A stretch of DNA of 64,000 nt, taken from NCBI RefSeq assembly GCF_958450345.1, contig NC_088780.1:23719167-23783166 (forward strand), given 5' to 3'. A program made the translations under genes and the position numbers. The notes below the pieces were generated by a model. It searched no databases. It was not told the DNA's origin and saw only the letters and a list, made by a program, of their open reading frames with translations. The stretch's first letter is position 1. Each line of letters starts with the position of its first letter. This stretch comes from Calliphora vicina (taxonomy: Eukaryota > Arthropoda > Insecta > Diptera > Calliphoridae). Positions 35,776-47,390 of this stretch are shown one piece after another.

Positions 35776-37545
35776 CACAGTGGCGCCCGTAAAACAAGTG
35801 AAGTTGCAAAAATCAAAAAATTCATGTGCCCCTAAAAAATATTCAATAAACCTATTTCACAGTAAATTGTCCAACGATTTCAAAATGCTACTCTTATAAC
35901 AATCAGATTTTTGGTTCAAAAGATATAACGTATGCGGAATGAAATTGCAACACAAATTTGACACTGGCCAAGAGAAAAGGTTGAATTACGTTATGTTTTC
36001 CCTTAACACTTTAAAACCCCATTTGAAAATCTGACTTTTAGTTATCTCAAAATGTTAACAAAAAAAGAATTACCTTGAAAAAACATTTGTAATTTTTTCC
36101 ATATTTTATCAATTATCATCGGGAAAAATTTGTTATATTTTACATCAAGTGGCAGTGAAAGGCAGAGAAGTGGACTTTTTTGGAAGTAAATAAACCTATT
36201 ATTGATCAGATGTGCAAAGTACAATATAATCCTTTTTCTAAAATAATATATATGTATCTCAGTCAATCAGATGTAAATTAGAAGTTTTGAATTTTTTGGA
36301 ATGTGATTTGACCATCACTTCTAATTAATATATTATGAAATGTGTAGACAAAATTAATCATTTGATAAAAAGAAACATCAGGGATTATTTGTTTAAAAAG
36401 AAAATCCTTCTTAGCTGTTCCATCATCATGATTATGGTGTTTCCAACACCCTTGAAATTCCGGACTTTCTAAAGGGAAAAAATTTCCATATGTTTTTAAA
36501 TTAAAAATAATTTGAGAGTTTTAGGACCTTTTTAAATAGAAGAGTTTTTGTAGATTATTTAAAATAAAAATCGAGAAAAATAAGACCATGAAACTCAAAT
36601 AAGAGCTCAGAGAATTGCAAACATTGGTATTTTCAACACCTGTATATAAATTTCTTCATAACTAACACAAAAGTACATAATAAATTTTTTGCTTACATTA
36701 AATCAATACAATGGGCTATTTTATAAAGGCTTTATAAACTATTTGTTTGGACATTGGAAACAAATATCGTGTTTTCTGTTTTGTTGCAATTTCATTCCGC
36801 TTACGTTAGACCTTCAAAGACTGATTTTCAGTTTTCATAAAACAGACTATTTTTAGGTAATTTGGACCGCTTTCAGATGCAATATATCAAAAACTATGTA
36901 ATGGATCGTCGTTATTTTTGATTCTGTTGATATACATATTTATTAAGAAAGGAATAAAAAAATTGTGTACTGTCTGCTTTGTATTTGTCCAGGTAAATCG
37001 ATATTTACCAACAATCCATTTTTTTCAATATTTCTCAACTTTGATGGAAAATAAAAAGAAAACTATCAATTTCTATATCTGCCATATTTACAAAATATGT
37101 TCTTTGATTATGCCTTTACCTAATGCCAAAATTTTCAGCTGCCCGTCCTTGCCACATTTTTAGCTAGAGGTAAAATTTTGAAAAAAGTCATGGTTCCTAA
37201 AATGACATATAACCGCGAAAAACCAACTAAATTTTTTTTTTCAAAAAATTTTTATTTTTAATTTTTCTGGAATATTTTTAAATCATTAAAGCCTTTAAAA
37301 AGAAACATAAAATATCAAAAATTGTAAAAAATATTTTATTTTACATCCCATAAAATTTATTTTTCCACAAATTTCAACTTTGCTAACCCATAAGTAGACA
37401 CCTGAAAGGCGTAGAACTCTTTTCAAATACTCATATCATAGGCTAATCAACTATCTATCATACGATTTTTAAATTTTTTTTATTATCTCATTTGGTTTAA
37501 AAGTTATGATTTTTGCAACGAAAAACCTAAAATGGCGCCACTGTG
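35776..37545. mobile_element. Transib-type element, 1.77 kb, intact borders
   Basis: Inverted ends CACAGTGGCGCC (35776-35787 and the inverse ending 37545) are flanked by identical 5-bp CGTCG (35771-35775 and 37546-37550). Each end also has the phrase GTTGCAAAAATC, placing GCAAAAATC 23 bases (left) and 22 bases (right) from the CACAGTG heptamer. CACAGTG ends and GC-rich 5-bp duplications define Transib. A longer internal dyad pairs ATGCGGAATGAAATTGCAAC (35932) with GTTGCAATTTCATTCCGC (36784). Only short ORFs are present (36042-36266 minus, 36918-37163 plus) with no RAG1-like transposase, so it is non-autonomous. Confidence 0.85.
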
Positions 37546-37888
37546 CGTCGTAGCCCCATCCTGTTGAAACCACTTCTCGCCAGCTTTATGTCATCCATAT
37601 TTTCAAACAAAACATCATTGATCATAGTTACCGCACCATATCCATTCACCATGACGCGAGCTCCGAATTTAGTTTTGAAGAAATGAGGTCAGATTATGTA
37701 ACCACACCAAAAGGTGCGTTTTCTGGATGTAATGGAGTCTGCAGTGCTTGTTGTGGATTAGTCTCTCTCCATATGCGAATTTTGTTTATTTACAAGCCTG
37801 TTAAGCCAAAAATGATCTTCACCGATATCTGATTTTCAAAGTGCATTTGTATAATTTCGTAGTGTTGTTCAAGTTTCAATCTATTTAT

Positions 37889-39484
37889 TAGGGTATTCGA
37901 ATTATTCGATTTTTATCTTGGTCGAATAAAACGAATAATTCGAATAAGAGATTTTAACTTGTTCGAATAATTCGATCACACTTTTAAAATTAATCGAATT
38001 ATTCGAATAATTTAATTTTTTTTTAAATAGTAAAGAATGAAGTGTTGATATCGGTTTTTTAAAAAAAATTACGTTAATGTTAACAATTCAAGTACTGATA
38101 ATGTTAAAAAACATTCGAAAACAAAGTCCATCATTAAACTTTCAACAGAAATATTCTTATCAGATTAATTCCCGAACAATCTACAAAACAATTGACTAGT
38201 TAGCAAACCCTTTAGTTTTTGGAGATATGCTTTAAAAAATTTGAGCTAGTTGGACATGATCCTGAATTCAAATACAATGTAAACGTATTAAAAACTTTTT
38301 TATGTCGTTCATTAATTCGGGTTTTAAATTGAGTAACTAATTCTTTAGAAAATTAATTATTCACTATTTCTAAATTATTTTTGCTCTATCGACATTGCCG
38401 AATCTTTGCTTAAGACCACTTTCTTGGGAAATTACACAATAAAGGGAATCTGTCCAAAGTTTGATATCATTGTCAGTGAATGTGGCTAATTTGAAGCATT
38501 ATTGACGCATTTACAAATACGCAAAAAGTGTATTACCATGTTAGACAAAGATGTTCAACGATGTTCAAAATCATGTATAAGACGAACTCAATGCTTTTCT
38601 TAGAACAAAACGTTAGTTGCAATATTTGTGTTTATCATTCGATTTATTAACTACTAGCTTGACCCGGTGCGCTTCGCTACCCCTGTCGTAGTAAAATAAA
38701 AAAAATATATAGCCTATTGACGCTTCCCAGTAAGGATCTATCTACGTTCCAATAAAATAGGTTCAGCCGTTTAGGAGTGATGCTCAAACAAATAAACAAA
38801 CCAACAAACAAACTTACAAAGACATTTATATATTTATATAGATTTTGTAATACGTACACGGTTAATAACATCACTTGTATACATATATTTTAAGATCAAT
38901 GCCATCGTCTATTTCAATGTAATCATTATAAATGTCATCCTCAATATCACTTTCGACGACCGTTTCAAAATCACATTCTCCATCACATCCAACTCCACTT
39001 TAATCTAAGTTAAAATTTTGATTATTAATTTCGCTTCTTATAATATTTCTCCAGTTAAAAAACAAATATTTTATTCCGTACCTTTTATTTTCATTGGTTC
39101 AAGTCTCAAGTTAAAAATTTTGAAAGATTTGTTTTTAGAATTGTAACTTCTTGCAGTAATATTTATATATTTATAGAAGGAGCTATCGGAACACTCATCT
39201 ACAGTGATCGAAAGTCCCTTTGTCTTTAGTTATTTGTCGAATTTCAGAAACAATAAAATTTTTGAGAGTCATTATTACTTATTTAAATTTGGAATTACGA
39301 AAAATTTTAAGCAATTTAATAAATTTAAATATATATGAACATTTATTCGTTTTATTCGATTATTCTACATAAAATTGTTCGAATTATTCGTTATTCGAAA
39401 ATGGCCATTTTTAAATTGTTCGAATAATTATTCGTAAGAAATTATTCGATTAATCGAACGATCATTAGTCGAATGAATACCCTA
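37889..39484. mobile_element. hAT-type element with perfect 8-bp duplication
   Basis: The ends TAGGGTATTCGAATTATTCG (37889) and GAATACCCTA (39484) are inverted, flanked by ctatttat at 37881-37888 and 39485-39492. The subterminal 130 bp at each side are packed with self-complementary TTCGAATAATTCGA-like motifs. The minus strand at about 38880-39000 reads DFETVVESDIEDDIYNDYIE, an acidic stretch such as occurs near the N-terminal part of hAT transposases; the rest of the reading frame is destroyed. A separate insertion lies at 38646-38850. Confidence 0.85.
38646..38850 (+). mobile_element. Dispersed repeat with GGTGCGCTTCGCTACCCC head, inside hAT element
   Basis: The segment begins CTAGCTTGACCCGGTGCGCT then TCGCTACCCC, continues GGTTCAGCCGTTTAGGAGTG, then AAACAAATAAACAAACCAAC and ends TTTATATAGAT. 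Sequences with this head, a GTTCAGCCGTT core and an AAACAAAC-rich tail are widespread in arthropod genomes as a non-coding dispersed repeat. A related head (CACCGGCTTCGCCCAGTAGC) is at about 49290. Class and exact borders are not determined. Confidence 0.6.
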
Positions 39485-39492
39485 CTATTTAT

Positions 39493-40793
39493 GTTGATCA
39501 TATACTGATCGAATACTGATCATAAATATATTTCAATATTTTATAATATTGAGCATATAATTTTTTGGGGCGACTCCTGTGTGTCGTCCGTTTTCCTTGA
39601 CATTTTGTATAAAAGTAGTAACTTGAAAACAATTGTTCAAAAATGTTCAGAGCCGGGACATTCCCATATTCAAGAGACTTACACTGCACATAGTGCAATG
39701 GAAAGATTCCTAAAATTAAAAGAAGTCCATAACCTTTTAGATTCGATAACAAAATCAATCCAAAATTGTCACTTTAAAAATTACTAAATGGCAAAATTCA
39801 AAGTTTATTCGTTACTAGCAAGCCAATATAATTTTCGAGAAGTTCCGTTTACCAAAATTAAAGTAATAAAATATAATAAATTCAATTTATTCTCTCTACT
39901 TCTTTTCTGATCTATTAATGTAAATTTTGTAATATTCAACGAAATTTTAAATAGAGTGATATATTTTGTATTATTATGTTCTTGTTTGTATTTCTTAGTT
40001 TCTTACAATAATAAGAAAAAACAAATCTAACAAACAAAATTTGTTTATAATAGCTCCATCATATCTCAGAAATCATAAGGGATAGTGATCTGAGGATCGA
40101 ACAGATCGATAGATCTGAGAACTTTACCCCAGAAAATGTCTTTTTTTTTTTATTTTGTGATATACGTGAGGATGGCTTAGGTAGAGTAGAAAATAGATAA
40201 ATATTTGCATTATCTATTTGTCATTAGATTCATGATTCGCATAGGGGCCAAATAAGGTTTTGTTTACTTAAATAGTGAAGTGTATACAATTGTTCATACT
40301 TTGTAATGTAAATAATATGATTTTAATATACTGTCGATTTAATGACGATGTTGAAATGTGCAAAATTTAAAAAAAATAAAAAATTTTGTTTAAGTAAATG
40401 AAGGACTGCCATTTTCGAACAGATTAGAATTTTCAATAGCTATACAAAATGATTTGTGGTACTTGAAAATAAGTGATTTTCACTCAAAAAGAGAGTTTGG
40501 AAAAAAATATGACACGTGTCCTTTTCGAAATGATCGGTTGAATTAGAAGAATGGATCCATGATATCAAACTTACACTCTATTGACTTAAAGTCTGATGAG
40601 CTCAAATTTGCAAATCGTTTATATTAATATAAATATTAATATATTTAAATTTTATATATCTAATACAAATGTTTATAAATTTTAAAAGAGCTACATATAA
40701 TAATTTAACTTGTTATTTTAAATCTCTTCTACATAAAATTCCTTAGAAAACTTTCTACCAGAAGATGTATTTTATTTTCCATAAAATTTTAAA
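39493..40793. other. Intron sequence, nothing recognised
   Basis: AT-rich. Opposing ORFs at 39498-39758 and 39581-39787 do not resemble known proteins. No repeat borders were identified. Confidence 0.4.
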
Positions 40794-40795
40794 TA

Positions 40796-41747
40796 CAGTG
40801 CACTCGCGATAATATGAACACCTCAAAATATTGTTACGAAATTGTACCTGAATTCAAATATAACGATTTTAACGGCTGATTTAAAAGTAGCCTAATGCTT
40901 TCAAATAACAGTGCTGTAATGGCAAACTGTAACATATCTGTAGGTATTATTAACATTGAATAAAAGCTTTCAGTTGACCATTGATCGTAAGTTGGCAACG
41001 CTGTTTGTTGCGACCGTATATTCGAATTCGAATATTCAGTTAAAGAACATTATAGAAAGTACATTACAGATGGCGTATGTATTAGAAACCTCTAGACAGT
41101 TAAAGAGAAATCTAGAGTGCAGATGGCAGTGTTATAAATAGTGGCAGAGGTTGCAGTCGTGAGTGAGTTTATCAGAGACGCTTTTCGAACAAACATCAAC
41201 TGAGTGCTGTGTTTTTCAAGTGAATTCGTGTACCTTATAAAGTGTACCTGTATTTCTGCGAATTTATAAACGTGTATAAAAAAATATTGAGTGACTATTT
41301 AATTCTGTTTTTGTACATTTTAAATAAATAAAGAGTTGTTACAATTTTCAAACTACTAAACGGCTTTTATTTGTAATCAAAAGTATCCGGTTTATTTAAA
41401 GGAAATAAGCCAACGTTTTGAAAAGGTTAAAACGTAACAATATGAACACTTTTTGCTTCCATAGGTTACTCTAAAATATGAACTTAGTGAACTAAGTTGT
41501 TCATATTTTAAAGCTTTTTAAAATATGAACAGCTTATTTTTGTTTTTTTTTTTAACGTATTTTATCTATCTACACAGAGTTGAAATCTTAATCAACAAGG
41601 TAGTGGCTAAATTCTAATTCAACTGCTTAATAAGTTTTGGACTTCCCTAGCTGTAGATGGGAATTAGATGCCATTCGCAAATATGAATAATCTTGCAAAA
41701 GTGAACTGGCCTGGTTTTAATTAGTTCATATTATTGCGAGTGCACTG
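40796..41747. mobile_element. Pogo/Tc1-like MITE split by a solo LTR
   Basis: Inverted ends CAGTGCACTCGCRATAATATG (left at 40796, inverse ending 41747) are flanked by TA on both sides (40794-40795 and 41748-41749), the Tc1/mariner/pogo signature. A short internal palindrome (AATATGAACTTAGTGAACTAAG..TTCATATT, about 41475-41510) adds foldback potential. Removing the LTR and its duplicated ATAT leaves about 340 bp, too small to code for transposase. Confidence 0.8.
40832..41439 (+). mobile_element. Solo LTR (Gypsy-type)
   Basis: A 608-bp sequence beginning TGTTACG and ending CGTAACA, flanked by ATAT at 40828-40831 and 41440-41443, a 4-bp duplication. TG..CA ends within a short inverted repeat are typical of LTRs, and ATAT targets occur in some Gypsy-group elements. 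It contains a plausible plus-strand promoter (TTATAAATA at about 41133) and polyadenylation signal (AATAAATAAAG at about 41323). No internal retrotransposon remains, implying LTR-LTR recombination. A short ORF (40956-41141) inside is not taken as a gene. Confidence 0.85.
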
Positions 41748-41749
41748 TA

Positions 41750-43228
41750 CTCTCATATCAGACATGAGTTTTTCCTAAACTACAGCAAATGTAAAAATAC
41801 AGAATTCCTAGTAATATTTAATACTACAATTTTACTTCATTTAATTTATATAATTTCTAAACCTTATTTAATGTTCTTATTACTTTTAAAATGTAATATT
41901 TAAATAAAAGTAATAATTTTATTTCATTTAATTAACATTTATTATTGCAAAACCCTTAACAATACTACAATTCTAGTAAGTTTTATGGCCCAAAGTTATG
42001 CTACAAAAGGATGTGTAATGATTTATTGTATTAGTTAGCCAAAGTTTATGTTAAATTATTTGTAGCATACTTATAATTATATAAGAGCAGCATAGAAATT
42101 GGCTTAAAATATATGAGAATAATAATTTAATAATGGTTTGTTTGCATGAAACTATAGGATTTTATTAAGGTTTGTAAAAGCTAAAGAAATATTGAGTAGA
42201 GATTGCAATCTTATTATGAAAAGATTTGCATATAACAAATAATAGTAATTTCCTTGCCATATTTTGTGAATACAAATAAGGGTAGGGTAATTAAAATTTT
42301 GTTTAGGTTTGTAAGAAAATTATGTGAAAATTTACTAAAGAAGTAACAAGTAATAAAGTATGGTGGGCCACGGTCTACCATTTAATACCCTACACTGAGT
42401 CAATGATCAAAATAATTTTTCTTTTAAATATTCAATTATTTAATTTCGTGAATTATTTTTTTTTGTCAATTTTTTTTTAACCTAACCTAGTTGTTGACAT
42501 TTGAAATTAAATAAAATTCATAAAATATCAAAAATATAAACAACTCACTTTTAGAATAAATTCAATTTTAAATTCAAAATGGGTCAAATTTGACCCAAAG
42601 ACCCTATGAAGGTTAAATCGACTTATGACGGTGTAGTTTATAAATATCAGATTATTAAAGTTTTTAGTGTTACTGCTAATAGAAAAAGGGAAACCATATA
42701 TCCCTTTTCAACCACTCTACCCATTACTTACAACATAATTTTAAATATTATTTTTTTTGATTTTGCTAACAACTGTCACAAGTGTAAGGGAATAATATTA
42801 AATATAGAAAAACATTTCATATATTTTAATATACAATTAAGATATCTAACAATTTTATGCCAGCACTCATATTAAAATCCACAAACCATTAACAACTTAT
42901 AACTCATTAACGCTTCTTTTAATGTATTTTTTCCTTTTTTTTAAAAAAAAAAGAATATTAATTTCAAGAGATTCTAAACAACTTACAAAAATTTTTAATG
43001 ACAAGAAATAAAAAGTGATTAAAATATAGGGCAAGTGGCATAAAAAGAGTAGGAAAAACATTAAAATAAAATACATTTAATTTTAAATGGAAATAATAAA
43101 AAACAGAGAGAGTTCTTTAAAATAATAACACCCATTTATATATTAGGGTGGTTTTTATTTTGAACATTTTGGATTTTTAATGCTCCCTGGGTCTAAGATT
43201 ATTCTACGTTATATGAAAATCAAATGGT
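41750..43228. other. Intron sequence with small dyad
   Basis: No gene is supported. A perfect 16-bp palindrome GGGTCAAATTTGACCC lies at about 42582, followed by GACCCTATGAAGGTTAA; with its TTAA this could be the right end of a piggyBac-type element, but no left end was identified. Confidence 0.4.
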
Positions 43229-43430
43229 GATAACGTTTAGAGTTTGTACATGCTCACCTCACATCGTGGTGATGTGAACTGACCACCAAGATTGTGTGAT
43301 TTGACCCCATTGGACATTTTCTTGTGGGGTTTTCTTAAGTCGGAGGGATATGCAAAGAAGATAGAAACCACAAAGGACCTCTAAGTCAACATAACCCATG
43401 AAATCTATAAAATTCAGACTGATTAATGTG
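43229..43430 (+). pseudogene. Mariner-type transposase scrap (same family as 21760-22140)
   Basis: One frame reads DVN*PPRLCDLTPLDIFLWG then FLKSEGYAKK, the C-terminal catalytic block of the QQDGATCHTA family; the Trp of NWPP is replaced by a TGA stop. Only about 65 codons remain, broken at both ends. Confidence 0.8.
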
Positions 43431-43483
43431 ACAGGAAAATTGGAAATTTCGAATCCATTACAAATTTGAATAATGAAAGTAGT

Positions 43484-43770
43484 AGTAATGATTTTATGAA
43501 ACTACATAGAGGGTTAAAATACCAGCAAATTGGTACTACATTACTCTTGTGTGGGAAACCACACAAAATTCAACTCTTTTGTACATTTTTTTAAAAAAAC
43601 TGTACATTTAGCATAGAAAACACAATATTTCATTAAAAAACTATTTATTGATAACAAAATATTTAGAAAGTGACGTGTGTGGTTTTCCACACATATATTA
43701 TTTCTTTATATTTTGTACTCCAAACAACATATTTGTTGTAGACCAAACAAAAATGTAGAGATATCTGAAA
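43484..43770 (+). repeat. Dispersed repeat G, copy 1
   Basis: Matches 44482-44735 in the same orientation: GATTTTATGAAACTACA, GTGTGG.AAACCACACAAAATT, TTAGCATAGAAAACACAAT, AAAGTGACGTGTGTGGTTTTCC. Both copies hold two GTGTGG/CCACAC dyads about 150 bp apart. Probably a MITE; a TTAA follows GAGG at 43511-43516. Confidence 0.75.
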
Positions 43771-44481
43771 ATAGGCTTTACCCTAATATACAGATACAAA
43801 TAAACTGACAGCAAGGGCAAAAAGGAATTGCAGGAAGTTGTGCAAAAAGTATTAAAGGAAGCAAAAGTACACAGCAGCAGTAAACGACTACTTAGATTTT
43901 CATTTTCATTGTAACCTCCTACCCCAAGAACAAGTGTGTTAAAGTTGCTGCTAAAATAGCCTTAACATTTTTATTATTAATAAAATTTATACTTTTAGAA
44001 TACTTTTTTATAGTATTTCTCTCTTCTGCCAAAAATAACATTGTTAGAGCTGAGTTGAAGGAGAAGTGATGTGACGTACAGGGAAAAAACACAACATGAA
44101 ATCCAAAAAAAGCAATCATAAACGAAGTGTAAAATTTTTCCTATAAACTCAGGTTATATTTATAAATTTATACGAGTAAGCTTGTATGTAGCCATGTACT
44201 TTCCCTTACCAAAATTTTCTATATAAAATGCTCATTTTGTTAAGTCTTTAATGGCCAGCTTGTAAATGCGTTTAATGATGGTTTTCATTTTTGTTTGCTA
44301 AGGATGATGGTCTCATACTGGCATTGTATGGAGAGCACAATAATCATAACCAAACCAGAGTCGATGGTTTAGTCATAAAAGGAAAAAAAATCGTATACAT
44401 ACATATCTATACACAAAAACCCACATAGAATTAACGACTGCTCTAATAAAATCTTAATGAATGCGTACATTACAAAATACA

Positions 44482-44960
44482 ACAATGAAAGTGGTAGTAC
44501 TGATTTTATGAAACTACACAGAGGGAGAAAATATTAGCAAAATGATGCTGCATAATTTAACCTTCATCTCAAAGTTGTGTGGAAAACCACACAAAATTCA
44601 TGATTGAAATTTTTGTACCTTTAGCATAGAAAACACAATTTTTCATTAAAAACTATTTATTGATAACGAGATATTTAGAAAGTGACGTGTGTGGTTTTCC
44701 ACACATATAATATTTATACGTATTTTGCACTAGGAACAGAGTTTTTGATAAATGTAATGATTCTGGCAAAAAGTCTATGCCTCATAACCGAAATGTTTGT
44801 GTAAAATGTGCTAAAGGTAACTAAACTAATTTAATGCTCAAATAAGAAAATATAATTTTGTTTTTATGTTTTTGATGGTAAATCATGATTTTTAATATAA
44901 AAAATTATGTTGCTAGTGCAAAATATTTAGATATACGGTATGTGTGGAAAACAACACATA
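44482..44960 (+). repeat. Dispersed repeat G, copy 2
   Basis: Same family as 43484-43770, about 1 kb downstream. This copy has TTAACCTTCATCTCAAAG directly before the first GTGTGGAAAACCACAC dyad, and a third related dyad (TGTGTGGAAAACAACACATA) near 44940. The TTAA next to CCTTCAT suggests a piggyBac-type end. Confidence 0.65.
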
Positions 44961-46302
44961 AGGGAAAATAACATAAAGGCTAGTTTATTTGAAAAATACA
45001 TGATAGTTGATCGAATGCAATATGTTATGCAGAGTTTGGGTCTTATTCCATAATAATTTACATACAATTTTATAATAATAAAAATTCTTAGCATACATAT
45101 AACAAATCAAAGCTTTCACTATGTTTTTGATATTGCAAAAAGTTCTTTATTTTTCCAACCACAACACATCACTATAAATCTTTTAAATTAGATTTAAACC
45201 AAGTTTTCATTTCAAATCATCCAAATTGTCTCTAAAGTTGTAACAGTATTGCTATTTCCTTAACCTCACCTTTATATTCCTTTCTCGAACTACCATTTAA
45301 TACCTCAATCTCAAATGTAATAACAAAAATTCAGCTCTAACAAACTAAAAGCAGCATAAAACTACTTTACAAAAAATTATATTATTTCTAATGAGAAATG
45401 AAAATTTTAGTGTAAGCCCGTAAAAATGATTTGAAAAAAAAAACTACGTACTCGTAAACACACTTTCCTACCAAAATTAGATACTCCCACAATTGCTGGC
45501 TCCTTCGAACGAGATTAAAGCCAAAGGCTACAAAAACATGTTTAAATACTAATAATAAAGCACGAGTGCTAACTTGCAAGTGGATCTAGAGGAATGTTTG
45601 AAATTGAAAAAAAAAATTAAAAAAATGTGTGCAATGTATATAAACGCAGAAATTTCTACAAAAACAACAAAAAAAAAAAGTAAAAATAAACCGAATGAGT
45701 GAAATGAAAATGTAGGAAAATAAATATGAGAAAACTGAAATGATTTTTAAATTGAATATTATTGCATTAAGCTGCTTACCAGTAGAGAAAATGGAGGAAA
45801 AAAATTATTTTTAAATCAAGATAAAATATATAGAAGCTAGACAATTTCACTCATACCATAAACTAATTTTGCATTTTTCCAAGGCGAACAGTTCTATGTC
45901 CTTAAAAAAGGAAATTTATAAATAAAGAACAACAAAATGCAGTTACAGTGGGGCAAAATAATTATACATGGAATTGGAAACAAGAATATTCAGTTCTGTC
46001 ACACAAATTTTACGAAAGTGAAAATAATTTTGGTTTTTCTTTTTCAGCACAAAGCTTATTAACTCTTTCCGGTTTTGGTGATCACTTTTCTAACCACCTA
46101 AATTCTTTAAACAATATTCAGTGACATCTATTGACATTTTGCCAAATATTTTTAAGTCATCGTTTATGTTTTTGCTCTGGTTGATCTGGTTAGATTAATA
46201 TTTTAAAAAATATTGTAAATCGCAGTTTTTCTAAGAGGGTTTCCCGCATTCAATAAAAAAAGGTCAGTATGTTTATTGTTTATCAAATTCAGGATTTCTT
46301 TG
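44961..46302. other. Intron sequence, nothing recognised
   Basis: TACAGTGGGGCAAAATAATT at about 45945 looks like one end of a Tc1/pogo-type element, without a visible partner. No gene is supported. Confidence 0.4.
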
Positions 46303-46310
46303 TTATTTAG

Positions 46311-47046
46311 TAGGTTATTCAATTAATCGGGTTTCAGATTTAATCGGTTAATCGATCAAATAATTAATAATTAAAAACATGTGAGTTTTTATAGGATTTT
46401 AGGGAGGTCTTCTGAAACAATATAAAAAAAGAATATAATTTAAATGATTTCGTTTCAAACGATTTTTTTTAAGTTTTAATAAAACTTGAATTGAAAAAAA
46501 TTTCTCACTGATTGTAGATGTTAGAGAAATCGATAGTATAGCATGATAAAGCATATCCAATTTCTCAGTTCTTTTTTTAGTTTTTTCTAAGGAGCATAAG
46601 CATTCTCTATTATACCATGGGAATCCTTTTTGGATTTTTTTAGATTTTGAATACTTTAATAGTTTCTTTAAGCTGTGATAAACGACTAGTTTCAGTAATG
46701 TCTTCAGTTTCGTCTATTACCATATCGTCGTCCGACTCATTAGGACCAAGTTCATCATAGAACATTCTAGAAAAAAGGCTCATTTGCAAATTCCTTAGTG
46801 TCAGTTTTCGTACTGTACTTCAAAAAACTATTGCTAGAAGGGAATGTTTATAAGTTGAGAAATAAATTTTGTGTGTTTAAAACTATATTTCTATATAAAG
46901 TACAAAAAAAAACAAATTTCGGTTAATCGATGCAAATTAATCGGTTTAATTGTTATTTGAAAATCGTCAATTTTGAATTATTCGAACAGTTAACTGACCA
47001 GAATTAACCGGTTAACCGATTAACGGTTAATCAATTGAATAGCCTA
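46311..47046. mobile_element. hAT-type element, 736 bp
   Basis: Inverted ends TAGGTTATTCAATTAATCGG (46311) and TCAATTGAATAGCCTA (to 47046) are flanked by ttatttag (46303-46310) and ttttttag (47047-47054), an 8-bp duplication with one mismatch. The ends are rich in TTAATCGGTTAATCG-type dyads, like the TTCGAATAATTCGA arrays of the element at 37889. On the minus strand near 46680-46770, FYDELGPNESDDDMVIDETE is readable, an acidic segment resembling hAT transposase flanks. The element is internally deleted and inactive. Confidence 0.8.
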
Positions 47047-47148
47047 TTTTTTAGTGTAATATTGTATACTATACTCTTTGATAAATAACGTAAGTAAAGA
47101 ATGGTTAGATTTATAACCACTGTGACTGAAATAGGTTTTATATAATTG

Positions 47149-47390
47149 GTCAATTCACAAGGTCTCTTATCAGTCATATTGTCATAATGTCCTAATATAT
47201 CACAACTCGGCAGCTCGGCTTAACCAACTCTTACGCGTTCGGCGCTGGTTAGTTACGATAACACAATAAACATAGCATACAGAGTAGTATTATTTTAGAA
47301 CATTTTTTGCTTGAAAAACAATAAAAACCATTGTGAAATATTATGACATTATGACATGATAAGAGACCTTGTGAATTGACCAAATGTATT
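47149..47390. mobile_element. MITE with inverted ends of about 45 bp
   Basis: TTGGTCAATTCACAAGGTCT then CTTATCA and GTCATA on the left is mirrored on the right by TGACATGATAAGAGACC and TTGTGAATTGACCAA. The centre is about 145 bp. No target duplication could be fixed, so the superfamily is open. Confidence 0.75.

Noticed and set aside
35776..37545. Functional RAG-like recombination locus
   Set aside because: Although the ends look like RSS, no transposase frame is present and insects have no V(D)J system; a Transib relic explains everything seen.
40956..41141. 61-codon ORF inside the solo LTR
   Set aside because: LTRs of this type do not encode protein there, and the start is non-ATG.
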